A DNA stretch of 64,000 nucleotides from Sesamum alatum (lineage: Eukaryota; Streptophyta; Magnoliopsida; Lamiales; Pedaliaceae): positions 17,645,573 to 17,709,572 of the forward strand of contig JACGWO010000011.1 in assembly GCA_034509735.1 (NCBI GenBank). Direction: 5' to 3'. Positions within the stretch are counted from its first letter, which is position 1. Each line of letters opens with the position of its first letter. Positions 15,851 to 26,855 of this stretch are shown piece by piece. A model generated the notes under the pieces. It was not told where the DNA came from, searched no databases, and saw nothing but the letters and a program-made list of their open reading frames with translations. The position numbers were made by a program, and so were the translations under genes.

Positions 15851-17784
15851 TGAAAGTGTGGATCGGCCCTGGAAACATGCGGCGAAAGTGTGGAAACAAA
15901 TAGAACGATAACATCTATAACGATACAATAATTCCATACCAACTGGTGTGCCCTTGGTTTTTCCGGGCGTTCGGTGTATAATGTGTAAAATAATGCAACA
16001 AAAACAAAACACATTGGCCGTGGAATCAAGAAACGGCGCAAGAAACTAAACAAGAAACTCACCCTCGTAGATTATCTCTAACTGCTACACGCGTTGACTC
16101 CGTACGTTCCTTTTCACCACTAGATTTCAACGTGAAATTCTCTAATTTGTCCGCACAATCCACCGGAGAGCGACGACACTCATGCTAGCAAGTTAATATC
16201 GAAAGACAACTGAGAAACACTATCGATTAACACTCTCAGTTTCTTAAGTTCTTACTCGATTCCAAGATCAAGAAGAACAAGGGAGTATGTGTGTGTTCTT
16301 GGAGAGGGGAGAGGCGAGAGAGAGAGAGAGTGAGTAGTGAGACGCGTATTGAGATGATAGAGGAAAAAAGTTGGGAAAAAATATGAATTTTTTCTTTATA
16401 TATCTCAAGAGTCAAGACCTAGTCTTACTCTAATTAGGAAAGAAATATTTTTCTCAACTTCTAAAGAGGTGGTCAACTTTATGTCTCGTCCAAGAAGAGA
16501 TCTTGACCGCACATCTCATCAATCTCTTGGCCAAATCTTGGCCGACCATCATAAATTCAATTTATGAAATAACCCTAAATTAATCTAATTAATTTCTAAA
16601 AGCTAAATCCAAATTTAATTAGTCCAATTAATTAAATTTTGGGAATCCAGCTTATGAATTATTTGCATAAATGATCCAATCATTTATGTTCTCCAAGTTC
16701 ATGATTTAATCTAATTGAATCACTTTCCTTCTTTATGAATTAGTTCTAAACTAATTCCTTTCAAGTCCGGTGAATTGTGTGTGACTCTTTAGGTTCACCT
16801 TCAGCTAGACTTGGGCCTATGTCAAGTATAAATTAATCAAATCCAATTTGACTGATGATTTCTGATTATCCCATAACCAGAAGTGCTCGTCACCATGGGA
16901 TCGTCTAGCAACGGTGCATGGCACTAGAGACTAAGTGAATAAAACAATCGTTTAGGCTCCAGAGTGCATACGAGTACGGTCCTTCCCATCCTAAACTAGG
17001 CGTCTATACTTAATACTTGAGATTTCATTTACCCCACTGATCGCAATGGAAAAACTAGTCCATTTGAACAGTCACTCTGGCCACAGATTTTGAGGGCTTA
17101 AAGGAGTCTTAGAGCGTATAGGAGAAGTTACTGCCGTGAACGCGATAGGGGACGGATTCTTTCTTGGACCCCATCGTCGTCACTACATATTCTGACTATA
17201 CTGGATAAGATTTATGATGACAATACCTATGGCATTGTCACCGCTTGCCAGATCCAAGGTGCAACCATCATATACATGCGACTGTCATGGTTCCTCAAGT
17301 CCGAGGACTAATCTCGTACTATCGGCCCGAGAATTCCAATCATATCAACCAAACCTACAAAGTAGTCAGTTTAGTCAGTTGACCACTTTGCCAACCAACC
17401 CACCAAAATTGCACAGACGACCCTCGTCTAATGCCAATGAAACACGACATTCATCAAGTGAGTGCAATACTTGATGCAAGTCTTTACGGGACGTTCGATG
17501 CCCTGTTTTGAGGTCCTTGACTTAGAATATTTCAGACCTACCTGTGAGTTGGTTTCAATACTGTCAACCCATGCACAGTTCAACTCCAAGGGTTTAACCA
17601 AGTTGGTCTGAGGGCTTTGTTGCATATGTTAATGTAAACATCACATAGTAAGTAAAACAAAGAATTAATGCCAAAATGAATACTTACTATTATTCATTAA
17701 ATGATATTACATCAAATCGAAATTGAAAGAGAATAGATTACAAAATGATATGGCAAGCTGTTGGATGATACTTGCCATAAAACA
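15851..17784 (-). mobile_element. Copia solo LTR, about 1.9 kb
   Basis: Read on the minus strand, the unit begins TGTTTTATGGCAAG and ends ACACTTTCA, so it has TG...CA ends. It is homologous along its length to the LTR at 47068-49259; shared parts include AAAGCCCTMAGACC, AAGTCRAGGACCT and GAACGCCCGG followed by AACCAAGGG. Its plus-strand left edge TGAAAG also matches the LTR edge at 63891. No internal Copia sequence is attached, so it is a solo LTR. I see no matching 5-bp target duplication (GAAAT against AAGGT). The short ORFs inside are not genes. Confidence 0.75.
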
Positions 17785-18692
17785 AAGGTGTGACGAAGAT
17801 CATTCCGTTTCATCCTGTACAAAGACATATGCAATCTTTAGAGGGTACTTACCAACGTTGCTTGAGCGATGAGGAGATTCTCGAGGCCAAGGTAGAAGCT
17901 CACTCGGGAGTTTGTATCTCACATCAATCTGGTCCAAATTTTCACTCTAGGATCAAAAGAATGGGTTACTATCGGCCCACAATGGCCAAGGATTGCCTAG
18001 AGTATGCAAAGAAATACGAGTCCTGCCAACTACACGCCAACTTCATCCATCAAACATTGGAGCCTATACATTTTACAGTCGCTTTGTGGTCATTTGACGC
18101 ATGGGGACTTGATGTTATGGGGACCATTAATCCTAAGTCATCAGCTGTACACATCTACATACTTGCAGCTACCGACTACTTTTCAAATAGGCTAAAGCCA
18201 CTCCAATCAAAGAAGTGAAGAAAGAAATTGTAGTTGAATTCATCCACCCCAACATCATTTTTTGACATGGGGTTCCTGGGTACATCATCACTGAGAATAG
18301 AAGACCTTTCTACAATAAGTAGATGGACAAGGTATGCGCACCATTCTGCTTCAAAGCAACATAACTCTTCAATATACAATGCAGCGGCGAATGTCTTAGC
18401 GGAAGTATTCAATAAAACCCTTTGCAGCCTCTTGAAGAAGGTGGTGTCAAAGTTGAAGAAGGATTGGCACGAGAAGATAGGTGAAGCACTCTGGTCATAC
18501 CGGACAACACATCGGACTGCTACTAAAGCTACTCCATACTCCTTAGTCTATGGTGTTGAAGTCATGCTCCCCTTGACGAGTAAAATACCTTCGATTCGTA
18601 TCGCGATACAAGAAGGACTCACCACCGAGGACAATGCTCATCTAAGGATGGAAGAATTAGAAACGTTGGATGTTGCCAAACTTACAAGATAA
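17785..18692 (+). pseudogene. Gypsy (Ty3) integrase remnant
   Basis: Two reading frames carry recognisable integrase pieces. The first (17790-18218) holds the zinc-binding H2C2 region, seen as EAHSGVCISHQSG and YAKKYESCQLHANFIHQ, then the catalytic core start FDAWGLDVMGTI and ILAATDYFS. The second (to 18692) holds the core end, WSYRTTHRTATKATPYSLVYG. The order matches plant Ty3/Gypsy pol of the Tat-like group (established family architecture; the lineage is a guess). The frame change near 18200-18330, the lost middle part, and absence of gag, RT and RNase H show it is dead. The Copia solo LTR abuts its 5' side. Confidence 0.8.
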
Positions 18693-20062
18693 ACAATCAA
18701 GAGCATAAAGAGGAGACAAGATACCTAATGCTTGCAAATTAACTTCATTTGAAATCAACTCATTTGCGCAGTAGCAACTTATAGAGCTCAAGTGTGCACT
18801 CTAGATAGAAGTAAAGACTTGACATTTTGACAATGCAAGAAAAACAGATTCCATGATGTAACAATACTATTGGTAAATTATATGACAATGAATAATAAGA
18901 ATCTATTGAACTTCATAGGTACCAAGTCAAATAAGCCACAAGCTAGTTTATATGGACTGCTCTGGCCTTATTGCCATCCCTATAAATGGCAGCATTCAAG
19001 TTCCAATTGAAATGGTCATGAATTATGACATCGATGATGATGATGATGACGACGACGACGCATCTGATAGCAGTTTATTGATGCCATATTCCCTTTTAAT
19101 GTGAACATACTAACCATTTATCTCAATACCAAATATAAATGATTAAACTTCCTCAACTCTTACAAATAACGAAATGCAGCAGAATAATGAAAGATATAAT
19201 AGCAAAGTATTATAACTAGAAATGGGATGGATATCAAGGTTGGACTGATCTGCTTTTATCATTTTTATAACATTTTCAAATATAAAGATGTAAAATTTAG
19301 TTTTCTTCATTGTAGAATGTTTCCGTAGATCTCTAGAGATCCTCAAAAGAATATTTATCTATAGCAAAGTTTGATAAATTGAGATGACATGTATATTAAG
19401 AACAAATTGATTTTTTACGTTATTTTTTAACATTGTCATGTATAAAGATATGAAATTTATTTTTCTTCATTTCTGAAACCTTTTGCAAATTTACAGAGAT
19501 CCTCATGAGAGAAGCTTTTATGTGCCTTCAGTTTCACAACAACATCGCCATTATTTTTTCAATATTGGATTCACAATTATTTTTATGTTTACATATGGAC
19601 TTCTTAGGATTTCTATCTATAATTCACACTTCTTGGATAAGGAACATTATTTTCACAATCATATAATTGGTTCATTCAGTTTTTATTCGCAATTATTGTC
19701 TGTATATGGATGACTCACCAATTGAAAATATTTATGAGTTTGTTTTACTTATTAAATAAAAATCACATTTTCAAGGAAAACCATTTATTAATGTTAATGT
19801 AATCAATTCAAAAATTAAAATAAGGGTTGTATTTCCACCAAAAATAAGTTCTTGGGGCTAATGGTGAATGAATAATTGCAGGTTCAATGTGTAATGCGAG
19901 TGATCCTTTTTGGTATCTTAAAAGGGTAAATGCCTTATGGTCCTTTATGTTTAAAATGACTTTAATTCCTAATATTCATTTTCTAACCTTATTATCCACA
20001 AATTTCACATTTGGTGTCATTCCCACCCTTTAATCAACTTTCTAGCCAAAAAGCTACGGGAA
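18693..20062. other. Non-coding DNA, partly derived from the Gypsy element
   Basis: No gene is recognised. A trinucleotide tract (GAT then GAC) lies at about 19030-19062. At 19240-19345 and 19420-19510, two similar segments (AACATTTTCAAATATAAAGATG, AGATCCTCA) form a loose direct repeat of roughly 175 bp period. Confidence 0.45.
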
Positions 20063-20072
20063 TTTGGTTATG

Positions 20073-20483
20073 GGGTAAATTACAGTCACCTCCCCTGAGG
20101 TTTGGCATAATTACAAATACCCTCTCGTTGTTTGAAAAATTACAAATATCCCCCTGAAATTGACCATTTGCCCTTGAATTTTTTTTTTTTTAAATTATAG
20201 AAGAATTAGTCGAGGCAAATTTCATTATTGCTCGTATGAGTAAAAAACTTAAGAAACTTCTCCCTGTGCACTGTAGTCTAAAAAATTCAAAAAAATTAAG
20301 AATTAAATATAAAAAAATCAATTTGCATAAGGACATTTTGGTCAATTCACCCATAAAATTAGATGAAAATGAGTTATTTGTAAGACGGTTACAAACTTTA
20401 GGAGGGTATTTGTGATTTTTTCAAACAACGAGGGGGTATTTATAATTATGCCAAATTTCAAGGGACGTAGCTATAATTTACCC
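20073..20483. mobile_element. Family B MITE with 10-bp target duplication
   Basis: The 411-bp element starts GGGTAAATTACAGTCACCTC and ends in the inverted form TATAATTTACCC. It is flanked by a perfect 10-bp duplication TTTGGTTATG (20063-20072 and 20484-20493). The arms are long imperfect inverted repeats; for example AAATACCCTCTCGTTGTTTG on the left is mirrored by CAAACAACGAGGGGGTATTT on the right. The duplication size suggests mobilisation by a Mutator-type transposase. Confidence 0.9.
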
Positions 20484-20550
20484 TTTGGTTATGTGATGTG
20501 CACATGTGGAATTTTTAAGAGTAAATGTGTCATTTTGTACCTATTAACAT

Positions 20551-20818
20551 GGGTTTAATGCAATTTACGTCCTTGTGATATAGCAAATGAGCAAATTACC
20601 CCCTATGAAAAAGAAATAGCAATTTATCCCCCATGTTCTTTGAAATGAAGCAATTTACCTCCATAGACAGGGAGATAAATTGCTCCATTTCAAAAAACTG
20701 GGGGAGGTAAATTGATTCATCTTAAAAAATACAAGAAGGTAAATTGCTATTTTATTTTTCATAGGGGGATAATTTGCTCATTTGCAATATCACGGGGTTG
20801 CTTGTATTTTTTTTTCCC
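20551..20818. mobile_element. Family D MITE with 9-bp target duplication
   Basis: This 268-bp hairpin-like element starts GGGTTTAATGCAATTTACG and has mirrored arms with GCAAATGAGCAAATTACCCCC. It is flanked by TATTAACAT (20542-20550) and TATTAACAC (20819-20827), an 8/9 duplication. Other copies are at 62054-62282 and 58990-59260. Confidence 0.85.
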
Positions 20819-20827
20819 TATTAACAC

Positions 20828-21472
20828 ACACAAAAAAGAAAAGAGTTTTCGGTTAAAAAACGTTTTCTTATAAAATGCTTTTGAAGGGGAACTCAGGAAA
20901 AAGAAAGACAAAAATGATTGCTCGGATAAAATTATCAAATAAAAGACACAACATTTTCATTTTTACTTTGTAGTAATACGGATAAAGCAACACATTTGTT
21001 CCTAAAAGTTTTGCATGTGCGCGTTATATAACCAAATTCTGATATCTTTTTACTGGAGAGTTAATTGAGGGACTAGAATGATACTTGATGGTGTAAGATT
21101 TGGGAGATAATTGATTTAAGCACGGTAACTCGAAATGATGTCACGAGGCGCACAAATTTCTTCTAAAAGTAGAAAAGTAGATTTCTATAAATGAATATGA
21201 GAGATCTTTATAAAATACTTCACCTCCTATTTATAGTAAATTACATGGGGTGAGAGTACGACGTCACCCCTCAACCGCCTCCAATCCAACGGCCAAGGTC
21301 TAATCTATGGGGGTCTTTGGTAATTTAACGTTACCCCACTAATCAATAACTACATTTTACAACTTTCTCTAATAACCATCAATAACTTCCACTAATGGCA
21401 TTCTTGTGAATTCCTTTATAACTTGAGGGTATTTTGGTAATTCTGATTTTCTAGCACTATCAATACCAAATT
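20828..21472. other. Intergenic, no gene recognised
   Basis: No domain or convincing ORF was seen. The sequence around 21120-21340 is less AT-rich and may be an old LTR fragment, but I cannot assign it. Confidence 0.4.
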
Positions 21473-21950
21473 TAAAAAAATTAAATTGCATAATACCCCA
21501 TGTGTTTTGGTAAAATAGTATGAAATCCCTCTGCATTAATTTTATAGGCAAAAAATGCCATGTGTTATTTAAAATACAACAAAAAAATCCCTCTTCATTA
21601 GAAACTAATAGAGAGTGTTTAACACACATGTATTGTGCGAATGAGCATCATTTTTTGCCTTTTTTGGGGTTACCTTAAGTGTGCAAATGTCCATTTGGTC
21701 CCCTTTAGTTTATATTTAAATATATTTTAATAAATTATATTATTATTAAATTATTATTTAGGTTAAATAGGGTTTAATAAATCATATATTTGAATAATTT
21801 ATATTATTATTTGGTCTAAATATGTTTTACTAAATCATATTTATTTATAAAATATATTAATTAAATATCAAAATACCTAAAATGTATACAAAATTTTTAA
21901 AGAAAGAAAATGTTAAATTGAAATATCACAATACAAAAAGTAATAGAGTA

Positions 21951-22235
21951 GGCTTATTTATATTTTTATAATAAAAATAAAATAAAAATTGCACGTGTAC
22001 CGCGAAAGCGGTACACATTGCAAAAATGTAGTCGGTCGCCAACCCACTATTAAATTTTTTTTTTATATGGGTCGCCAGCCCAGCCGGTGACCCATGGTCG
22101 CTGACCGGGGTAGCAACCCCCTTTTTCTTAAATTTTTTAATTTATTTTTTTATTATATTTAATTGTTAATATATTTAATAAGATTTACTAATTAAATCTT
22201 ATTTTATTATTTCAAACTAATTATGATTATTCATT
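21951..22235. repeat. Left terminal inverted repeat of the PMD-MULE
   Basis: It pairs with 26595-26854. From the edge inward the repeat has TTATTTATATTTTTAT, a hairpin with 9-bp arms GTGTACCGC and loop GAAA (21995-22016), CAATGTAG/ATTTTTGCAATG, GGTCGCC blocks with GCTGACCGGGGTAGCAACCC, and an AT-rich part with ATTTACTAATTAAATCTTATT. Pairing is strong for about 260-285 bp with small indels. Confidence 0.85.
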
Positions 22236-22355
22236 ACAAAAAAGATAATTGACTTTATGATAATGTAAAGAATTATGATTCTAAAAATTTAGAATTAAAA
22301 ATAATACACTAAAAAATTACATAAAAATGTGTATTCAAGTATTTGGTACATTATT

Positions 22356-23787
22356 TTATCGTCTACGACCCTGCCTTTGGACATTACTTTGGCTTGAAGG
22401 ACCTTGGTTTCGTGGGGATTGACTGCGAATTTGTTGTCGTGCACGAGCTTGTGCCTAATCCATTTCATTAGGTATTCGGGTACTTTGGCGTCGATCCGGA
22501 CGAGTTGATGTACGAAGAGTATCGTCGTGGACCAATTGAAAATTGGGAATATCCCAATAATCTTCCGCCATTATCGGTTGAAAAGGTTCAGAATATGTTA
22601 TTCGGTAAGGCATTAAAGCATAATATTGCTTAACCATTGATGCAGCGTTAAGCCTATATGCAGCACATACCTTTTGAGCATGAGAGCATGGTATTCCAAA
22701 TTGATTTCATTTGCCACATGAACACTCTTGCGTTGCAATTTTCACAATGTGAGTGTTACACCCCTGTCCATAATAATGTCTCGTAGCCACAGAAGCAATC
22801 TGTTGAATTTGATCGAATGTCATTACCACATGCTCGACGGATCTGGCAGACCACCGTTGGAACATTTTATATGCATAGTCCGTCCACGGTTGATTGTTGT
22901 TTATCATTGTAGTACTCTTAGCCATCCTCTCACGAAAATAATGGACTGAGCGATTAAAAGTCATTTCAACAATTGCGATTACAGGAAGGCGGCGTGCCCC
23001 TTTTAAAACTCCATTGATACATTTCGACATGTTGGTGGTCAGAATACCGGATCTCCATCCACCATCATGAGAAGCTGTCCACTTTTCCTTTTCAATTTGC
23101 TCCAGCCAGTGGTGTGCTTCTAGTTTTATACTCTTAACCTCTTCCATAGTGCGATTGAATTTTCTAATTTGATATTCTGAACCAGCTCTCCAGCAAAGAT
23201 CCTTCAGTTGCACGTTCTTAAACTGATTGTTGAAGTTTGAACACACGTGCCTCAAGCAATATCTATGCACACCGCGAGGAGGAACAAAGTCAGGAATTGT
23301 CTTTTATTGCGGATAAGAGGCCAGCATTGCGATCAGATATAAGACACATTCGCGACACGCCTCTAATGATATGTCTACTCAGCATCTGAAGAAACCATTT
23401 CCAAGATAGATATGATTCTTCATCAACAATAGCAAATGCAAGGGGCAATACCTGTTGATTCGCATCCATCGAAGCTGCAATAAACATTTTGTGTTTGTAC
23501 TTCGTATATAAATGAGTTACATCTACACTTATGACTTTGCGACAATATTGGAACCCTTCAATGCATGGTCTGAAAGCCCAAAATACATATTTGATGACAT
23601 ACGAACCAGTTGAGCGCCGGAATGATTTGTGCTCCCATTCAACAATTCTTCCATCATTCCATTCTTGAAGTGCGCCAAGGTAACTGGGGAGTTTTCGAAC
23701 AGAGCTCTCCCACGTCCCATAGACAGTCTCATGAGCCATCAGTGGGATCGTTATGTCAAGTGTTACATCAATGCATACGAACGACAC
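22356..23787 (-). pseudogene. MULE transposase (MURA-type), inactivated
   Basis: Two frames give the central and C-terminal transposase. The first (23787 to 23290) contains VYGTWESSVRKLPSYL and the MULE catalytic core VISVDVTHLYTKYKHK ... LAFAIVDEESYLSWKWFL ... MCLISDRNAGLLSAI, with the first two acidic residues visible as D in SVD and D in SDR. A one-base frameshift near 23300 moves to the second frame (HRYCLRHVCSNFNNQ, then HDGGWRSGILTTNMSKCINGVLKGARRLP). It then reaches the SWIM zinc finger CSCGK-stop-NQFGIPCSHA, where an in-frame TGA replaces an expected Trp codon. Another in-frame stop lies near 22455 before the basic tail ending at 22356. The N terminus is missing (a stop lies just upstream of 23787, and the codon there is GTG). 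In intact elements this enzyme cuts and joins the terminal repeats. Confidence 0.9.
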
Positions 23788-24024
23788 CAGGATGCATTAT
23801 GGTGCCTTTTTGACTCCCCAGATTTGAAGAGCATCGACCCAAGGGAATTTTTCCCATCTTCAAGTCGCTTGGAGCCTAATGAAGATGGAAGTTACAACTA
23901 TCATTAATTCTATGATAATACTTGTATCTTCATTACCTTCAATAAAAGGATGAAAATTTATCAAGTGAAAAATAATATATATACATAAATATTAATATAT
24001 TTATATATATATATATGTAACAGT

Positions 24025-24110
24025 TGCATGCAGCAGTCAGCATGCAGTGACTGCTGCATGCAGCTGCATGCTGAAGCGGGATTCCCGCTGGAAAAAGCGG
24101 GAATCCCGCT
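24025..24110. promoter_or_regulatory. Palindrome cluster in the divergent spacer
   Basis: Two perfect inverted repeats lie back to back between the two divergent genes. The first has 15-bp arms TGCATGCAGCAGTCA (24025-24039) and its mirror (24048-24062), with an 8-bp loop. The second has 15-bp arms AGCGGGATTCCCGCT (24075-24089) and its mirror (24096-24110), with a 6-bp spacer; each arm is itself nearly palindromic. They may be protein-binding sites in a bidirectional promoter or internal transposase sites (inference). Confidence 0.75.
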
Positions 24111-24249
24111 GAAAAGAAAAAAAAATATAAAAAATTAAAATAAAAAATTTAAGAAAGAGCTACTATAAAATGATGTGCAATAAACCAAGTTTTTTATCTC
24201 TTCTACACATTCAAAATTCAATCCGGAGCAACATTTTTATATTAGCAAT

Positions 24250-26507
24250 ATGAATCAAAGAGTTCTATATGGTCCACATGATGACAGTATTTTATCACAA
24301 CAACAACATAGGTCTGATGACGTCCCTACTGGAAACATTGATGAACTACTCCGTACAAAACGTGCTGATTCGGCATTTTGGAGTCTCCTCGAGTCAAAAT
24401 GTCCACATCCTCGTGTACTTGAAGTCATACACGAAATGGGTTTCTACGGTGTATACAAATGTGGTAGAATTCAATTAGATAGTCATCTCATCACCGCACT
24501 TGTGGAGAGATGGCGTCCTGAAACCCACACGTTTCACTTTCGCACGAGAGAGGCCACCATCACTTTACAAGATATTGCGATCATTTGGGCCTTTCCTATA
24601 GACGGAGAACCCGTAACCGGATTGGATCTCGAGAGAACTTCACATGAATGGGGGGAGTACTGTACTACATATTTAGGTTTTCAACCTCCCGCAAATTCCA
24701 TTCGCGGTAGCCGTATAAGCGTAACTGCTATTATTAACCACATATCTAATATAGAAATCACGAACCACACTCCAAATATTGTTGTAGAACAATATGCACG
24801 TGCATTCGCATTATTGCTGCTAGGGGGGTGATGTGTCCTGACTCATCCGGCAACCGAATCCCTCTGCTATATCTCCAGAAAATGGAGGCGACGCACACAA
24901 CTCGGTCATATAGTTGGGGAAGTGTTGCACTTGCATTTTTATATCGAGAACTATGCAATGCAAGTTCCAAAGGAAAAGAAGTCATTGCAGGCGCACTACC
25001 ATTGCTTCAAGTAAGTATGACTTATTATATTTATATCTGTAGATTTGAACATCTTCCTCAAATCTTATTATTAATCCTCATATACTGTTAACAGATTTGG
25101 GGATGGTCTCGTATCAATCCATTGAGACCAATTGTAACAAAATGTTATGTGGACAAGGAGCACTATGTTATTTATGAGAACCGTGTCCTCCCATTGCCAC
25201 CATATGGTGCCTATTGGAACGGAAAACTCAAATTTACATCAACAGTGCATCGGAACATTCGAGCTATGAGAGAAGTATTGGATTGCATGTCGCATGATCA
25301 GGTATTTAAAAAAAATTCAACATTTATACTAGCAATAATTAAACTCGAGTTTACAATAGGCATTGGAGAGTTGTTACAAGAATGCAAACCACAATTGTGG
25401 ACATTATCATGTCCTCTAATCTTCTACGCAATTGTGGAGATGCACCGTCCTGAACGAGTTCTTCGCCAATTCGGGATGAGGCAAAATATTCCAGAAGTAC
25501 AAAATGACCACGACATGGAACTACATCGTATCTCTCGTTCATCACGAGTGGGAACAGATTGGTATCAGCGACACGTCGAATATATCGTTCGATGGCAGAG
25601 ACAAAATGAGACCATTGTGCTTCGACCCCCAATATCTAATGAAATAACTGTAGAAGATGGATATGAGTAGTGGTATGATGAAATTACACGTCATTTCATA
25701 TCATCATCTGCTCAAATGCGTGTTGGAAGTGGGTACCAACCTGGACATGCAACATTGTGGCAAATAGTGGTACGTTATCTCGTAAACATACTTATTTCTA
25801 ATCATATTTTTATATTTTCACACGTTGAAAATTGCACACTTATAATATATTCGGTTCACTTTAGCTTGACCAAATGGAAACTCTTTGAATAAGTTGCGAA
25901 ACTATACCCGATCAACTAGAGGCATATCGTCAAGCAATGACAACGCATTTGGACATATATCGAAATGTTGTTCAAATTGCAACAAATCAATGAGTAGGAC
26001 AAGGTATAGCCCCTCAAAATCCATTGCCACAAGATGATGTTCCGTCCACATCCCACAGACAAACACGAAGTCGTAGCAGGATATCAACTCGCACAGTAGA
26101 AAGAGATACACCTGAGGTTGACATAGCTGGGCCATCTACTGTGCATACCTCTCAATTTTTTACTGAAGATTGCTACGTACCTGAACCGCCTCAACAAGAT
26201 GATTGGTTTCAATCGACTCCTTACATGCCAGTACATACTGAAGGTCATTATACAAATATTGAACTTGACCTTGGCCTTGGCATGAATCAAACATATGCAC
26301 CAGTACGTAATGTTTCACCTATCCAATTTCCATCATGGAGTGCATATCGTGATCCAATAGGGTCGAGCTCTACAACATCATCTAGTCATTTTCAAAATTC
26401 ATGCCGATATTGATGATCAAGAGCAAAATGAACCAACAAGTCCGAAAATACGACGACCTAGGCGACAACGACAAAGACGTAATTGTGGTACAGGCGGACA
26501 TTATTAA
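24250..26507 (+). pseudogene. Plant mobile domain (PMD, MAIN-like) gene, disrupted
   Basis: From the ATG at 24250, exon 1 encodes the PMD start: SAFWSLLESKCPHPRVLEV, GFYGVYKCGRIQLDSHLITALVERWRPETHTFHF, TITLQDIAIIWAFPIDGEPVTG. Within a run of six G (24823-24828) the frame breaks after ALLLLGG; one more G would restore the family continuation MCPDSSGNRIPLLYL ... YSWGSVALAFLYRELCNASSKG. An intron (about 25010-25094, CAA-GTAAGT to TTAACAG) leads to WGWSRINPLRP, then a short AT-rich insert or intron (25303-25358), then HRPERVLRQFGMRQNIP and WYQRHVEYIVRW. A TAG at 25668-25670 precedes WYDEITRHFI. The tail (26024-26507) is Ser/Pro-rich and ends RRPRRQRQRRNCGTGGHY. Host PMD proteins MAIN and MAIL1 act in transposon silencing and genome stability; a role here is unknown. 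Confidence 0.85.
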
Positions 26508-26594
26508 TTTTTGTAATTATATTTTTTTAATGTAAAATTTTAAGTTTATTAGTTATTGTAAAGAATTTAAAAATTGTAATAGCATTATCTTATT

Positions 26595-26854
26595 GGAATA
26601 AATTAATCATAATTAGCTTTAAATAATAAAATAAGATTTAATTAGTAAATCTTATTAAATATATTAATAATTAAATATAATAAAAAATGAATTAAAAAAT
26701 TAAAAAAAGAAAGGGTTGCTACCCCGGTCAGCGACCAGCGGTCGTCGATTGGGCTGGCAACCCGTATAAAAATTAATACATTTTTGCAATGTGTACCGCT
26801 TTCGCGGTACACGTGCAATTTTTAATTTTTTTATAATAAAAATATAAATAAGGC
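26595..26854. repeat. Right terminal inverted repeat of the PMD-MULE
   Basis: It is the inverted partner of 21951-22235. It contains GGTTGCTACCCCGGTCAGCG, the hairpin with arms GTGTACCGC and GCGGTACAC, and the outer TATTTATATTTTTAT block read on the minus strand. The extent of match indicates that the element is one unit. Confidence 0.85.
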
Positions 26855-26855
26855 A

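Larger units (their letters stand above)
21951..26854. mobile_element. 4.9-kb MULE carrying a transposase and a plant mobile domain gene
   Basis: Long terminal inverted repeats bound the element (left 21951-22235, right 26595-26854). Inside are a minus-strand MULE transposase (22356-23787) and a plus-strand plant mobile domain gene (24250-26507), head to head across a palindrome-rich spacer. Both genes carry disabling lesions, so this copy is probably inactive. AGAGTA (21945-21950 and 26855-26860) is repeated at both edges; this is only 6 bp, whereas MULEs usually make 8-10. PMD proteins are known from plant transposons as well as from host MAIN/MAIL genes. Confidence 0.9.
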
